A DNA stretch of 64,000 nucleotides from Candidatus Manganitrophus morganii (GTDB lineage: Bacteria; Nitrospirota; Nitrospiria; SBBL01; Manganitrophaceae): assembly GCA_021651055.1 (NCBI GenBank), contig JAJHOH010000001.1:558001-622000 (forward strand). Direction: 5' to 3'. Positions within the stretch are counted from its first letter, which is position 1, and every line of letters begins with the position of its first letter. The notes under the pieces are model-generated. The model was not told where the DNA came from and did not search any database. It saw nothing but the letters and a program-made list of their open reading frames with translations. Shown piece by piece: positions 16,980-25,090 of this stretch. Made by a program: the position numbers and the translations under genes.

Positions 16980-18646
16980 TACTGGACAGTGAGCTCTATC
17001 TCTTTGAAAAAATGATTTCCTTCGATATCGGTCACATCGATTCCAATCTTGATCCGATCTCCGTCGGCAAGAGATAAGTTGCTGGAAAAAGGACCGGACA
17101 GCACACGAACCCGGTGTACGATACCTGAGCCATTTCCGCAGAAGCTGCAAAGCGGAGCGATCGTTCCATCGGTGTAGATCGTCTCGCCGTCAACCCCGCT
17201 GAAAAAAGACTCCGGATTGATTCTGACCACGTCATTTGGACCTTGCGTCGCACCCGAGGCGGCTGCGATGGAAATCGCCTGGTAGGTTCCTGTCACATAT
17301 TCAGGAAATTCCAAATAGACCTGAGAAGGCGAACTACTGGCTGAAGAACCGTTGTAATTATCCGCAGTGATACTGCTTGAAGCATTCAGGCCGGTACCGG
17401 TATCATCCGAAATATAGACATCCTGTGTAAAAGAAGAGGATAGCCCCGCTACCGTCGCGGTGATCGACCTGATTCGAATCGTCTCGTTTTTGGGGAAACC
17501 ACCTGAAGGAGGGGTGATCGTTAAGATGGTCCCTGTGGAATCGAGCGCAGCCTGAGCCGCCAGAGATTTTATTTCTGGAAAATCCGGATCGATGACATCA
17601 TTTCCATCCGCATCCGGATTAACAAGATCGTCAATATAGCTGACCGCGATCGGACCGTCCGTGGAAACAGGATAGTTAAAAACCAATTTGATCGGGCTGG
17701 TTGTGTTTGAAGAAGAAACAGTAGAGGCCGGGGAACAGTTATTGGGTACACACCCGGCCCCGATCACAGGAAGATTGCTCCCCGGATCAGGTCCCGTATC
17801 GGAAAGATTCTGGGCATTAAACGCGACCTCTTTATTTCGGTCCATGCTCGTTGCAACAACGGAGATCGAATCATCCCGCTGGGCTTGTACTAAAGCCAGG
17901 GAAATCGTCTTTTCGCTGTTGATTGCTTCGATCGTGGCCGTCGCTGTAACATAATCGTAGATTCCATCATCATTGATGTCATGCGGAGGAGCCGCGATCA
18001 GATACTCTCCACATTGATTCAGACCCGCTAAGGTGGCGATGCCGTTTTCATCCGTCGTAGAACGAATTTCATTGCTGATATCTGAAACAGTAAAAAACGG
18101 GCTTGAAGAAAAGAAGAAGGGATTACACTCCGACGGAAAACCATTGGGCAGCGCAAAAACCGAAACACCGGGGACGATATTTCCTCTGTCTGTCGTGACC
18201 ACTTTTAAATCGAACGCTTTTCCTAAAAAAATGGCGCCAAGGTTTGCGGTGACCGGCGTGTTATCACTGGATTGAAGGACGCCGACCAATAATTGAACCG
18301 TCGAAAAACCGGGGGCGACGATCTTCAGCGGATGAGGTCCCGCAGGCACCGCCGAAAAGACGAACGTTCCTTTAAGATCAGAATCAGAAGAACTGCTGCT
18401 TTGGGTGGTTCTCTTTTCTCCATTCACAATCAGCGACAGATCGACCCCCTCAAGAGGTAACCGGCTGTTCCCATCAATCACTTTCCCCGTGATGACGCCG
18501 GTGGGGCTCGCCTCTTTTACAATCGTCGGCTCAAAATTGGTATCATCACATCCTGCCACAAAGAAGCTCATCCCCAGAAACAGAATGGCAACCCTCAGAA
18601 AACGGTTGGACAACCGCTTTCCATTGATCATGATCGGTGCGTTCAT
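16979..18646 (-). CDS. large lipoprotein with carboxypeptidase-regulatory-like domain
   Basis: About 555 residues from ATG 18646, chosen for its AAGGAGAG site. The lipoprotein signal ends SFFVAGC. A carboxypeptidase-regulatory-like (CarboxypepD_reg) domain follows (about residues 45-140: GVITGKVIDGNSRLPLEGVDLSL... GTFVFSAVPAGPHPLKIVAPGF), then a second similar segment with DENGIATLAGLNQCGEY. A DxNxDG-type DINDDGIYDY and DADGNDVIDPDF could bind calcium. The C-terminal half is Ser/Thr-rich and beta-sheet-like. This suggests a surface or outer-membrane-anchored adhesion or sugar-binding protein. It is monocistronic. Confidence 0.7.
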   Translation of the reverse strand: MNAPIMINGKRLSNRFLRVAILFLGMSFFVAGCDDTNFEPTIVKEASPTGVITGKVIDGNSRLPLEGVDLSLIVNGEKRTTQSSSSSDSDLKGTFVFSAVPAGPHPLKIVAPGFSTVQLLVGVLQSSDNTPVTANLGAIFLGKAFDLKVVTTDRGNIVPGVSVFALPNGFPSECNPFFFSSSPFFTVSDISNEIRSTTDENGIATLAGLNQCGEYLIAAPPHDINDDGIYDYVTATATIEAINSEKTISLALVQAQRDDSISVVATSMDRNKEVAFNAQNLSDTGPDPGSNLPVIGAGCVPNNCSPASTVSSSNTTSPIKLVFNYPVSTDGPIAVSYIDDLVNPDADGNDVIDPDFPEIKSLAAQAALDSTGTILTITPPSGGFPKNETIRIRSITATVAGLSSSFTQDVYISDDTGTGLNASSSITADNYNGSSASSSPSQVYLEFPEYVTGTYQAISIAAASGATQGPNDVVRINPESFFSGVDGETIYTDGTIAPLCSFCGNGSGIVHRVRVLSGPFSSNLSLADGDRIKIGIDVTDIEGNHFFKEIELTVQ

Positions 18647-18799
18647 TAAGAGACCTCTCCTTGATGATATATTTCCAAATTGAAAAATCATTCCGGATCG
18701 CCCCCTGCCGGCTGGGACGCCTTATTTAGGGATAAGACCCTTGGAAATACCAGAACGGACTAGGGGAAGTCAAGTGGAAAAAGAGAGGTTCTACTTTAT

Positions 18800-18920
18800 C
18801 TAAACAGGAAAACAGGAACACCCTACATCATTCTTGACTCTCCCCTAGGGAGGAGTGTACCCTCCCGCTATGGCGAGACGAACCCGGGTGATCCCATCCC
18901 CACCCGCCTTACTCCTCATT
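18800..18920 (+). pseudogene. decayed RAYT start relic
   Basis: The 507 bp between 18647 and 19153 hold no gene. At 18812-18910 the sequence parallels the relic at 8395: ACACC, TTCTTGACTC, TACCCTCCCGCTATGG, and an ATG frame MARRTRVIPSP. It is more decayed than the 8.4-kb copy. A further shared block (CTCCTTCAT followed by a CCCGG box) lies at about 18967-19001 and at 8371-8401. Confidence 0.5.
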
Positions 18921-19153
18921 TACAAGGAAAACATCGGCAGGAAAACATTTTCTTTTCGAGGAATTGGGCCGTCTCCTTCATTTTGAATCCCGGTACTGAA
19001 ACAATTAATTAAAATTTGCCATGCCCGATGTCGATTTCAGGGTTCCCTGACGACTACTCAATGCAGGAAGGTGATTGTCAAAAAAAAGATGATGAATTAG
19101 ACTGATCCGGATTAAAACAGGCTTCATCTGAACAAAAATAAGGAGAATCCAGT

Positions 19154-20341
19154 ATGAGCGGCGTACGCGTTTTGGTCGGCACACGGAAAGGGGCATTTAT
19201 CCTCACCTCGGATGGGAAGCGCGCGAAATGGGAGGTCAGCGGACCGCACTTTGCGGGGTGGGAGATCTATCACATGAAAGGCTCTCCCGCCGATCCGAAT
19301 CGCCTCTATGTCTCCCAGAGCAGCAGCTGGTTCGGACAGATCATTCAGCGATCGGACGACGGGGGCAAAACATGGCATCAGCCCGGCTTGAAACCGGGCG
19401 AGCCGACCACGACCCCCGATGGGATGCCGATGGCCGAAAGCAACAAGTTCGTTTACGACACCTCCCCGGAAACGGGCAAGCCGCTCACGACCCACCAGTG
19501 GTACGACGGCACGCAGCATCCGTGGGAGTTCAAGCGGGTCTGGCACCTTGAACCATCTTTGAATGATCCAAACACGGTCTACGCCGGCGTCGAAGACGCG
19601 GCGCTCTTCCGCACCACCGACGGCGGACAAAGCTGGCACGAGCTCGCGGGATTGCGGGGCCACGGCACAGGGCCCCAATGGATGCCCGGCGCGGGAGGGA
19701 TGGGATTGCATACGATCCTGCTCGATCAAAAAAATCCGAATCGAATGTATATCGCGATCTCCGCCGCGGGGGTCTTCCGAACCGACGATGCCGGCAAAAC
19801 GTGGAAGCCGACCAATCAGGGACTGGTCTCTCAATACATTCCCGATCCCAAGGCCGAAATCGGTCATTGCGTTCACCGGATCGCCATGCACCCGTCGCGC
19901 CCGGAGGTGCTCTTCATGCAGAAACATTGGGATGTCATGCGCAGCGACAATGCCGGCGAGTCGTGGCACGAGATCAGCGGCAACCTCCCGACCGACTTCG
20001 GGTTTGCAATCGACGTTCATGCGCACGAGCCGAATACCGTGTATGTCGTCCCGATCAAAAGCGATTCGGAGCATTTTCCCCCCGAGGGAAAGCTGCGGGT
20101 GTATCGCAGCCGCGCCGGCGGGAATGAATGGGAACCTCTGACGAAAGGGCTCCCCCAACGCGACTGCTACGTCGACATCTTGCGGGATGCGATGGCGGTC
20201 GACGCGCTCGACGACTGCGGGATTTATTTCGGCACCACCGGCGGACAGGTCTACGCGTCGCCTGACGGCGGGGAGAACTGGAAGGCCATCGTGCATGATC
20301 TTCCGGCCGTGTACTCGGTCGAAGTGCAGACGCTCAGATGA
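19154..20341 (+). CDS. BNR/WD40-like beta-propeller protein
   Basis: 395 residues with repeated Asp-box motifs: [44 protein letters not shown] and [10 protein letters not shown], each with S/T-x-D-x-G-x-x-W. Asp boxes mark beta-propellers of the sialidase/sortilin superfamily, but the sialidase catalytic residues are not evident. No signal peptide is present, so it is probably cytoplasmic. AAGGAGA precedes ATG 19154. Its stop overlaps the start of a MoaD/ThiS-like gene (ATGA), and that pairing recurs in many bacteria. Function is unknown. Confidence 0.85.
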   Translation: MSGVRVLVGTRKGAFILTSDGKRAKWEVSGPHFAGWEIYHMKGSPADPNRLYVSQSSSWFGQIIQRSDDGGKTWHQPGLKPGEPTTTPDGMPMAESNKFVYDTSPETGKPLTTHQWYDGTQHPWEFKRVWHLEPSLNDPNTVYAGVEDAALFRTTDGGQSWHELAGLRGHGTGPQWMPGAGGMGLHTILLDQKNPNRMYIAISAAGVFRTDDAGKTWKPTNQGLVSQYIPDPKAEIGHCVHRIAMHPSRPEVLFMQKHWDVMRSDNAGESWHEISGNLPTDFGFAIDVHAHEPNTVYVVPIKSDSEHFPPEGKLRVYRSRAGGNEWEPLTKGLPQRDCYVDILRDAMAVDALDDCGIYFGTTGGQVYASPDGGENWKAIVHDLPAVYSVEVQTLR

Positions 20342-20634
20342 TCCGCGTCGGGCTCCCCTACCATCTGCGAAACCTGGCGAAGACCGACGCGGAGGTCCAG
20401 CTCCAGATCGACGGCCCGGTGACGCAGCGGGCCGTGCTGGATGCCCTCGAAGCGCGCTACCCGATGCTGGCGGGGACCATTCGCGACCATATGACGCAGA
20501 AGCGCCGGCCGTTTCTTAGGTTCTTCGCCTGCGGAGAAGATCTATCCCTCGACTCTCCCGACGCCCCGCTCCACGAGAAGGTGGCGGCCGGAGAAGAACC
20601 GTTTCTCATCATCGGCGCCATCGCGGGAGGATAA
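20338..20634 (+). CDS. MoaD/ThiS-like ubiquitin-fold protein
   Basis: 98 residues in the beta-grasp pattern, with [15 protein letters not shown] at the start, [17 protein letters not shown] in the helix, [11 protein letters not shown], and the C-terminus [11 protein letters not shown] terminal Gly-Gly is the site where MoaD/ThiS and ubiquitin-like proteins are adenylated and thiolated or conjugated. The gene overlaps that of the propeller protein, so the two are made together. Whether it carries sulfur or tags a protein is unknown. Confidence 0.8.
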   Translation: MIRVGLPYHLRNLAKTDAEVQLQIDGPVTQRAVLDALEARYPMLAGTIRDHMTQKRRPFLRFFACGEDLSLDSPDAPLHEKVAAGEEPFLIIGAIAGG

Positions 20635-20667
20635 GGAGACACCAAGTAGTAGGCCAATTTAAATTTT

Positions 20668-20789
20668 GTCATGCCTGCGGAAGCGGGCATCCAGAGGTTT
20701 TAGGGCACTGGATTGCTGTCGCGAAGCGATCGGAGGCGCTGTGCGCATCAAGTCGGTTCCAGGCGCTTTCCCGCTTTCGCGGGAATGAC
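20668..20789. repeat. dispersed inverted-repeat element
   Basis: GTCATGCCTGCGGAAGCGGG at 20668-20687 is matched in reverse near 20770-20789 (CCCGCTTTCGCGGGAATGAC). This is the common intergenic repeat type whose ends read GTCATTCCCGCGAAAGCGGG. It lies between the MoaD-like and SRPBCC genes and contains no coding sequence. Confidence 0.65.
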
Positions 20790-20872
20790 GACCAAAAAGC
20801 GACCGCTCAGATCCAGCCACTTAATGGACTGAGCAACTCAACACACACCCCATTTTGAGAGGAGATAAAATC

Positions 20873-21319
20873 ATGTCTAAAAACACGGTCCGGCTTCACC
20901 GGGTCCTCCGTGCGACGCCTGAAAGAATCTATCGGGCGTTCCTCGATCCCGACGCCATGGTCAAATGGCTTCCGCCGAACGGCTTCACCGGCAAGGTCCA
21001 TCATCTGGAGGCCAAAGTGGGCGGCACTTACAGGATGTCGTTCACGAACTTCACCAATGGTCACAGCCACTCTTTCGGCGGGGCGTATCTTGAGCTCGTG
21101 CCGAACGAACGGATCCGCCACACGGACAAATTCGATGACCCGAATCTGCCCGGAGAGATGCAGGTGACGATCTCTTTGAAGAAGGTTTCCTGCGGGACGG
21201 AGCTGAACATCGTCCAAGAAGGAATCCCCGACGTCATTCCATTGGAATCCTGCTATCTCGGCTGGCAAGAATCGCTTACACTCCTCGCAAAACTGGTCGA
21301 GGCCGAGATTCAAGAGTAA
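20873..21319 (+). CDS. SRPBCC (AHSA1-like) protein
   Basis: 148 residues from ATG 20873, preceded by GAGAGGAG. The pattern VRLHRVLRATPERIYRAFLDPDAMVKWLPPNGFTG is the canonical start of activator-of-Hsp90-homologue-1-like START-fold proteins. It continues GGTYRMSF and a C-terminal helix LGWQESLTLLAKLVEAEI. These bind hydrophobic ligands; specific role unknown. It is 12 bp upstream of a VOC-family gene, a frequent partner of AHSA1-like proteins, and probably forms a small operon with it. Confidence 0.85.
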   Translation: MSKNTVRLHRVLRATPERIYRAFLDPDAMVKWLPPNGFTGKVHHLEAKVGGTYRMSFTNFTNGHSHSFGGAYLELVPNERIRHTDKFDDPNLPGEMQVTISLKKVSCGTELNIVQEGIPDVIPLESCYLGWQESLTLLAKLVEAEIQE

Positions 21320-21331
21320 GGAGGGTGCAAA

Positions 21332-21832
21332 ATGTCTATTCCGAAAATAACCCCCTGTTTGTGGTTCGATAACGAGGCCGAAGCGGCGGCGAGGTTTTAT
21401 ACCTCCGTCTTCAAAAAGGGCAAGATCGGAAAAATCACCCGCTTCGGAAAAGAGGGCTTTGAGATTCATGGGAGACCGGAAGGATCGGTCATGACGGTGG
21501 AGTTTGAGATCAACGGCCAGCCGTTCACCGCGCTCAACGGCGGTCCGGTGTTTCAATTCAACGAGGCGATTTCGCTTCAAGTGCCGTGCGAGACGCAGGA
21601 AGAGATCGACTATTACTGGAACGAACTTTCCAAAGGGGGAGAAAAGTCACAGTGCGGCTGGCTCAAAGACAAATATGGCCTCTCCTGGCAGGTCTTTCCG
21701 AAGGGGATCGACGAATGGGTCGGCGATCCCAACTCCGAAAAATCGCAACGGGCGATGAAAGCGATGCTCCGAATGAAAAAGATCGACCTCGCGAAGCTGA
21801 AGCAGGCCTACGAGGGAAAGCGCACGGCATGA
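21332..21832 (+). CDS. VOC-family (PhnB/3-demethylubiquinone-like) protein
   Basis: The 166-residue product begins ITPCLWFDNEAEAAARFYTSVFK and continues MTVEFEINGQPFTALNGGPVFQFNEAISLQV. It then has EIDYYWNELSKGGEKSQCGWLKDKYGLSWQVFP, the established signature of the PhnB-like subfamily of vicinal-oxygen-chelate proteins. AGGAGG lies just upstream of ATG 21332. Usual annotations as methyltransferase are historical; the activity is unknown. It is probably cotranscribed with the SRPBCC gene. Confidence 0.87.
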   Translation: MSIPKITPCLWFDNEAEAAARFYTSVFKKGKIGKITRFGKEGFEIHGRPEGSVMTVEFEINGQPFTALNGGPVFQFNEAISLQVPCETQEEIDYYWNELSKGGEKSQCGWLKDKYGLSWQVFPKGIDEWVGDPNSEKSQRAMKAMLRMKKIDLAKLKQAYEGKRTA

Positions 21833-21937
21833 CACAAAGAGGTCAAATCTTCTCTGGCTCAGCTCACTAAAAGAGCGTCACGCCGATGAAGGCGAGATTA
21901 GCACTGCTCGGCGTGGAGATGGTCCCGGCCCTTTACA

Positions 21938-22050
21938 ATGTCGTTTTCGAATACTGAATCAGATTTACCAGCGCCCAATAAGAGAATCGTTCTATTTATG
22001 CACACATCGCCGGACGGTTTTGCGGCGGGACCCTCGCTTCCAAAACAAAC
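21938..22050 (+). pseudogene. 5' remnant of a RibD-C/dihydrofolate-reductase-like gene
   Basis: A frame from about 21978 reads KRIVLFMHTSPDGFAAGPS, the usual opening of stand-alone RibD_C-type reductases (LFMHTSLDGFVAGP). The similarity then stops and the frame runs antisense into the oxidoreductase gene at 22079. Only the first 20 or so codons survive. It points to a deletion or recombination end at about 22040. Confidence 0.55.
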
Positions 22051-22078
22051 TCCACGAACCGCATTAACACTCAATCCT

Positions 22079-23353
22079 TCACGCCCGCCGGTGGGCCCGC
22101 CGATCCGGATGAGCATAGTGGTCGCCACGATCGCGGTGGAAGAGAAGCTCGCTCCCTTTTCTCCAGAAAGCGCCGAGCGTCGTCTGCCGGAGGGGTTGGG
22201 TCTGAGACCTTCTCGGCGTCAGCCAGTATTTCCAGGCAAACCGCAGCCACTCCCTTCGGACCACCGGCCAGATGTGAGCGTACCGCTCCCGCCCCCGCAA
22301 GACCTCGAAGTAAAGCTCGGCAATCCACTTGTGGCTCTGAAGGAATCGGTAGCTCGTCTCCGGCCATTTGTGGAAGAGGCGCGCAAACCGGCGGGCGGCC
22401 TTGAACTCTTCCGCCGTCTCGGCCCGGACCCGCGCGGTATAAGCCGACAAGCCCTCTCCGGTCCCCTTCAGGTTATTCGAGATCACCTCCGCCGCAATCA
22501 GTCCAGTCAGAAGGGCATAATAAAGTCCGTCCCCGGAAAGGGGATCGATCAGGCCGGCGGCGTCGCCGACCCAGAGGACACCCCCCTCATGAAGCGGCGT
22601 CCTCTCGCTGATGGAGGCCCGCTGGAAAACACTCACCGGTTGTCCCGACGCCTCCTTGAGGATCCCCTGATTTTCGATGAACTGGCCGTAGAGCTCTCCG
22701 GCGCTTTTGACCTTTCGGTCCGCGCCGGAAACGCCCGTTGCGTGATGATCCCGCTTCGGAAGGCGCCAGCCGAAGCCGTGCGGGGCCGATCCGAGATCGA
22801 TCTGAATGAGGCTGTGATCCTCATGCTCTTCTCCCTGATAAGGGATCTCGCTCTCCACGCCGACCGCCCCTTCGCCCGGCAGCCCCCCGCCGCGCCGGAT
22901 CAGGCCGTTGAGGCCGTCCGCCCCGATTAGGTAACTGCAACGCCATCCGTCGTGTTGGGTCCGGACCGCAATCTCCCCGTTCTCCTCCGCCCACTCGACC
23001 ACTTCGGTCCCGTCACAGAGCACCGCCCCCGCCGTTTCCGCCTTCGAGGCCAAAAGATAGTCGAAGCGGTCGCGCGACACCGTCGAGGCGACCGGCTCGG
23101 GCGTTTCGATCATGAAAGGATCCTTCCCGCAAAAATCAAAACGGACCCCCTGGATCGTCTGCTCGATCTGATCGCTGATATCGAAAGGGATCAACGCGGC
23201 GGCCCGAACCGTCAGGGCCCCGCCGCAGATCTTCCCCCGGGGGAGAGAAGATCGCTCCAGCGCCAGAACCCGGTGTCCCCGCCGGCTCAGCTCATACGCG
23301 GCGATCGCCCCGGCCGGACCGAGGCCGACCACAATAACATCATAATCGGTCAT
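22079..23353 (-). CDS. geranylgeranyl-reductase-family FAD-dependent oxidoreductase
   Basis: 424 residues. The FAD/NAD(P)-binding motif VVGLGPAGAIAAYELSRRGHRVLALER lies at 8-34, followed by KICGGAL. Next come the STVSRDRFDYLLAS motif and the second FAD motif GVLWVGDAAGLIDPLSGDGLYYAL near 290. This family includes archaeal and plant geranylgeranyl reductases; substrates of bacterial members are mostly unknown but usually isoprenoid lipids or quinones. The last 45 residues (after YWLTPRRS) are Arg/His-rich and do not look native, possibly because of an altered 3' end beside the truncated reductase remnant. It starts four bases behind a BON-domain gene. Confidence 0.8.
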   Translation of the reverse strand: MTDYDVIVVGLGPAGAIAAYELSRRGHRVLALERSSLPRGKICGGALTVRAAALIPFDISDQIEQTIQGVRFDFCGKDPFMIETPEPVASTVSRDRFDYLLASKAETAGAVLCDGTEVVEWAEENGEIAVRTQHDGWRCSYLIGADGLNGLIRRGGGLPGEGAVGVESEIPYQGEEHEDHSLIQIDLGSAPHGFGWRLPKRDHHATGVSGADRKVKSAGELYGQFIENQGILKEASGQPVSVFQRASISERTPLHEGGVLWVGDAAGLIDPLSGDGLYYALLTGLIAAEVISNNLKGTGEGLSAYTARVRAETAEEFKAARRFARLFHKWPETSYRFLQSHKWIAELYFEVLRGRERYAHIWPVVRREWLRFAWKYWLTPRRSQTQPLRQTTLGAFWRKGSELLFHRDRGDHYAHPDRRAHRRA

Positions 23354-23357
23354 GGGA

Positions 23358-23873
23358 TCACCCCTGCACCTTCAGATTATTCTCAACCTGTTTGACGCCG
23401 GCGATCTCCTTCGCCAGCGCTTCGGCTTGACGCCGCTGGTCCTTTGTTTGAACCTCCCCCTCCAGGACAACGACCCCTCTGCGGCTTTGCACATCGATGT
23501 TGGCCTGGCGCGTGGCAGGATCGGTCACCAGCTCGGTTTTCAACGCCGCCACGATTGAATTGTCCAGAATGACCTCCTGCGTCAGCATCAGTTGATTATC
23601 CACCCGTCGAAGCTCGCCGACGACTGACTTCGTCAACTCCTCCGCCCGCTGACGCTCTTCCTCACGATCGACCAGACCGGTCAGGGTCACGGTATCCCCC
23701 TCCAGCTTCGGACGGATCTGCCAGGCCGCCGTGAGGGGATCCCCTTTTAGTTTGCTCTGAATCTTCGATTCGATCGCCTCGTTCTTCGGAGGAACCTCCG
23801 CACGGCGATTTTTCGCGCCACAGCCATTCAAAAAAAGCGACACGATCAAGACAACCCACACCGTTCTCTTCAT
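23358..23873 (-). CDS. lipoprotein with two BON domains
   Basis: 171 residues. The lipoprotein signal is MKRTVWVVLIVSLFLNGCG (Cys18). The first BON domain (about 35-100) contains ESKIQSKLKGDPLTAAWQIRPKLEGDTVTLTGLVDREEERQRAEEL. The second (about 105-170) contains IVAALKTELVTDPATRQANIDVQSRRGVVVLEGEVQTKDQRRQAEALA, ending VKQVENNLKV. BON domains bind phospholipid membranes, and relatives (OsmY, DolP) protect the envelope. It is the promoter-proximal gene of a pair with the FAD oxidoreductase. Confidence 0.9.
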   Translation of the reverse strand: MKRTVWVVLIVSLFLNGCGAKNRRAEVPPKNEAIESKIQSKLKGDPLTAAWQIRPKLEGDTVTLTGLVDREEERQRAEELTKSVVGELRRVDNQLMLTQEVILDNSIVAALKTELVTDPATRQANIDVQSRRGVVVLEGEVQTKDQRRQAEALAKEIAGVKQVENNLKVQG

Positions 23874-24140
23874 TAGACAGTCTCCTCTTATCGCCTACAT
23901 TTTATTTCTTATGTCTTGAACAAGGGTCTTCTGGGGATGGAACTAAAATGTAATAAAGCAAAAACCAGGCCCGCTAAAAAGGGTGGTCCCCTTGCTATAC
24001 GTAAGCCAGGTTCCAATAGACTGATCCAATTAGGATCAATTTCAATTCAGGATGATCGAATTTGTGAAAAACATGCACAAGGTTGAATTTTTTATTCATC
24101 GGAAGTAACATGATCCCTTCTTCCTGAAGAGGGCTCTGAA

Positions 24141-24920
24141 ATGTTGATCGATACGCATACCCATATCGCCGACCCCGAATTCGATGCAGACCGGGCGGCC
24201 GTCATCGAACGCGCCCTCGCGGCGGGGGTCAGAAAGATGATCCTGATCGGAACCGACCTCGCCTCCAGCCAAAGGGCGGTGACCCTTGCTGCGCAATACC
24301 CCTTTTTCTGGGCGACGGTCGGCCTGCATCCGCACGAAGCGAAATCGCTCGACGAAAACCTCCTTCAGGCGATGGAGAAATTGGCGGAGCACCCCAAAGT
24401 GGTCGGTCTGGGGGAGACCGGCCTCGACTTTCACTACAATTATTCCAGCCCGGAGGAACAGCGCCGCGCGTTTATCGAACAGATCCGGCTGGCAAAGCGA
24501 AAGCGGCTCCCCTTGGTGATTCATACGAGAGAAGCCTGGGACGAAACCTTTCAGATCTTGGAAGAAGAAGGAGGGCGATCCCACGCCGCCGAGGTCGGCG
24601 GGGTTTTTCACTGCTTCACCGGAGACGGCGCGGTCGCGGAGAAGGCGGTTCAATTCGGCTTCTATCTCTCTTTCTCGGGCATCATGACCTTTCCGAAGGC
24701 GATCTCGCTTCAACAGGCCGCCGCCGCCATCGATCTCTCGCGGCTTCTCATCGAGACCGACGCCCCCTACCTGGCGCCGCAAGGGTATCGGGGAAAAAGG
24801 AATGAACCGGCCTACGTCCGCGCGGTGGCCGAAAAGATCGCGCAGATCAGAAACACTCCGTTCGAGAAAATCGCAGAAACCACCTCCGCCAACGCCGAGC
24901 GACTCTTCACGCTTACCTAA
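24141..24920 (+). CDS. tatD: TatD-family metal-dependent deoxyribonuclease
   Basis: 259 residues with all amidohydrolase-fold metal ligands: LIDTHTHIADPEF, TVGLHPHEA, VGLGETGLDFHYN, PLVIHTREAW, VFHCFTGD and LLIETDAPYLAP. The family (TatD/YcfH) removes nucleotides from DNA 3' ends and is common beside metG-tmk-holB, although here it lies 18 kb away. The 267-bp gap before it shows no other convincing gene. Confidence 0.92.
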   Translation: MLIDTHTHIADPEFDADRAAVIERALAAGVRKMILIGTDLASSQRAVTLAAQYPFFWATVGLHPHEAKSLDENLLQAMEKLAEHPKVVGLGETGLDFHYNYSSPEEQRRAFIEQIRLAKRKRLPLVIHTREAWDETFQILEEEGGRSHAAEVGGVFHCFTGDGAVAEKAVQFGFYLSFSGIMTFPKAISLQQAAAAIDLSRLLIETDAPYLAPQGYRGKRNEPAYVRAVAEKIAQIRNTPFEKIAETTSANAERLFTLT

Positions 24921-25090
24921 GCCGACTTTATCGCCTCTCTTCTGAACCCCGCGTAATTTGACAGCTTTTTGATCGGGTGGTAGATTTTGTTCTGCCCGAA
25001 TCGCCACGTTATTGCAGGCCATGCCATTCCTGTTTGAACACCGCCGAACAGGAAAACCGTTAAAGGATCCAATCCAGTGAGAATTTTAAA

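Noticed and set aside
23937-24086. 49-residue plus-strand frame before tatD
   Set aside because: No ribosome site, no recognised family, and sequence composition is not coding-like.
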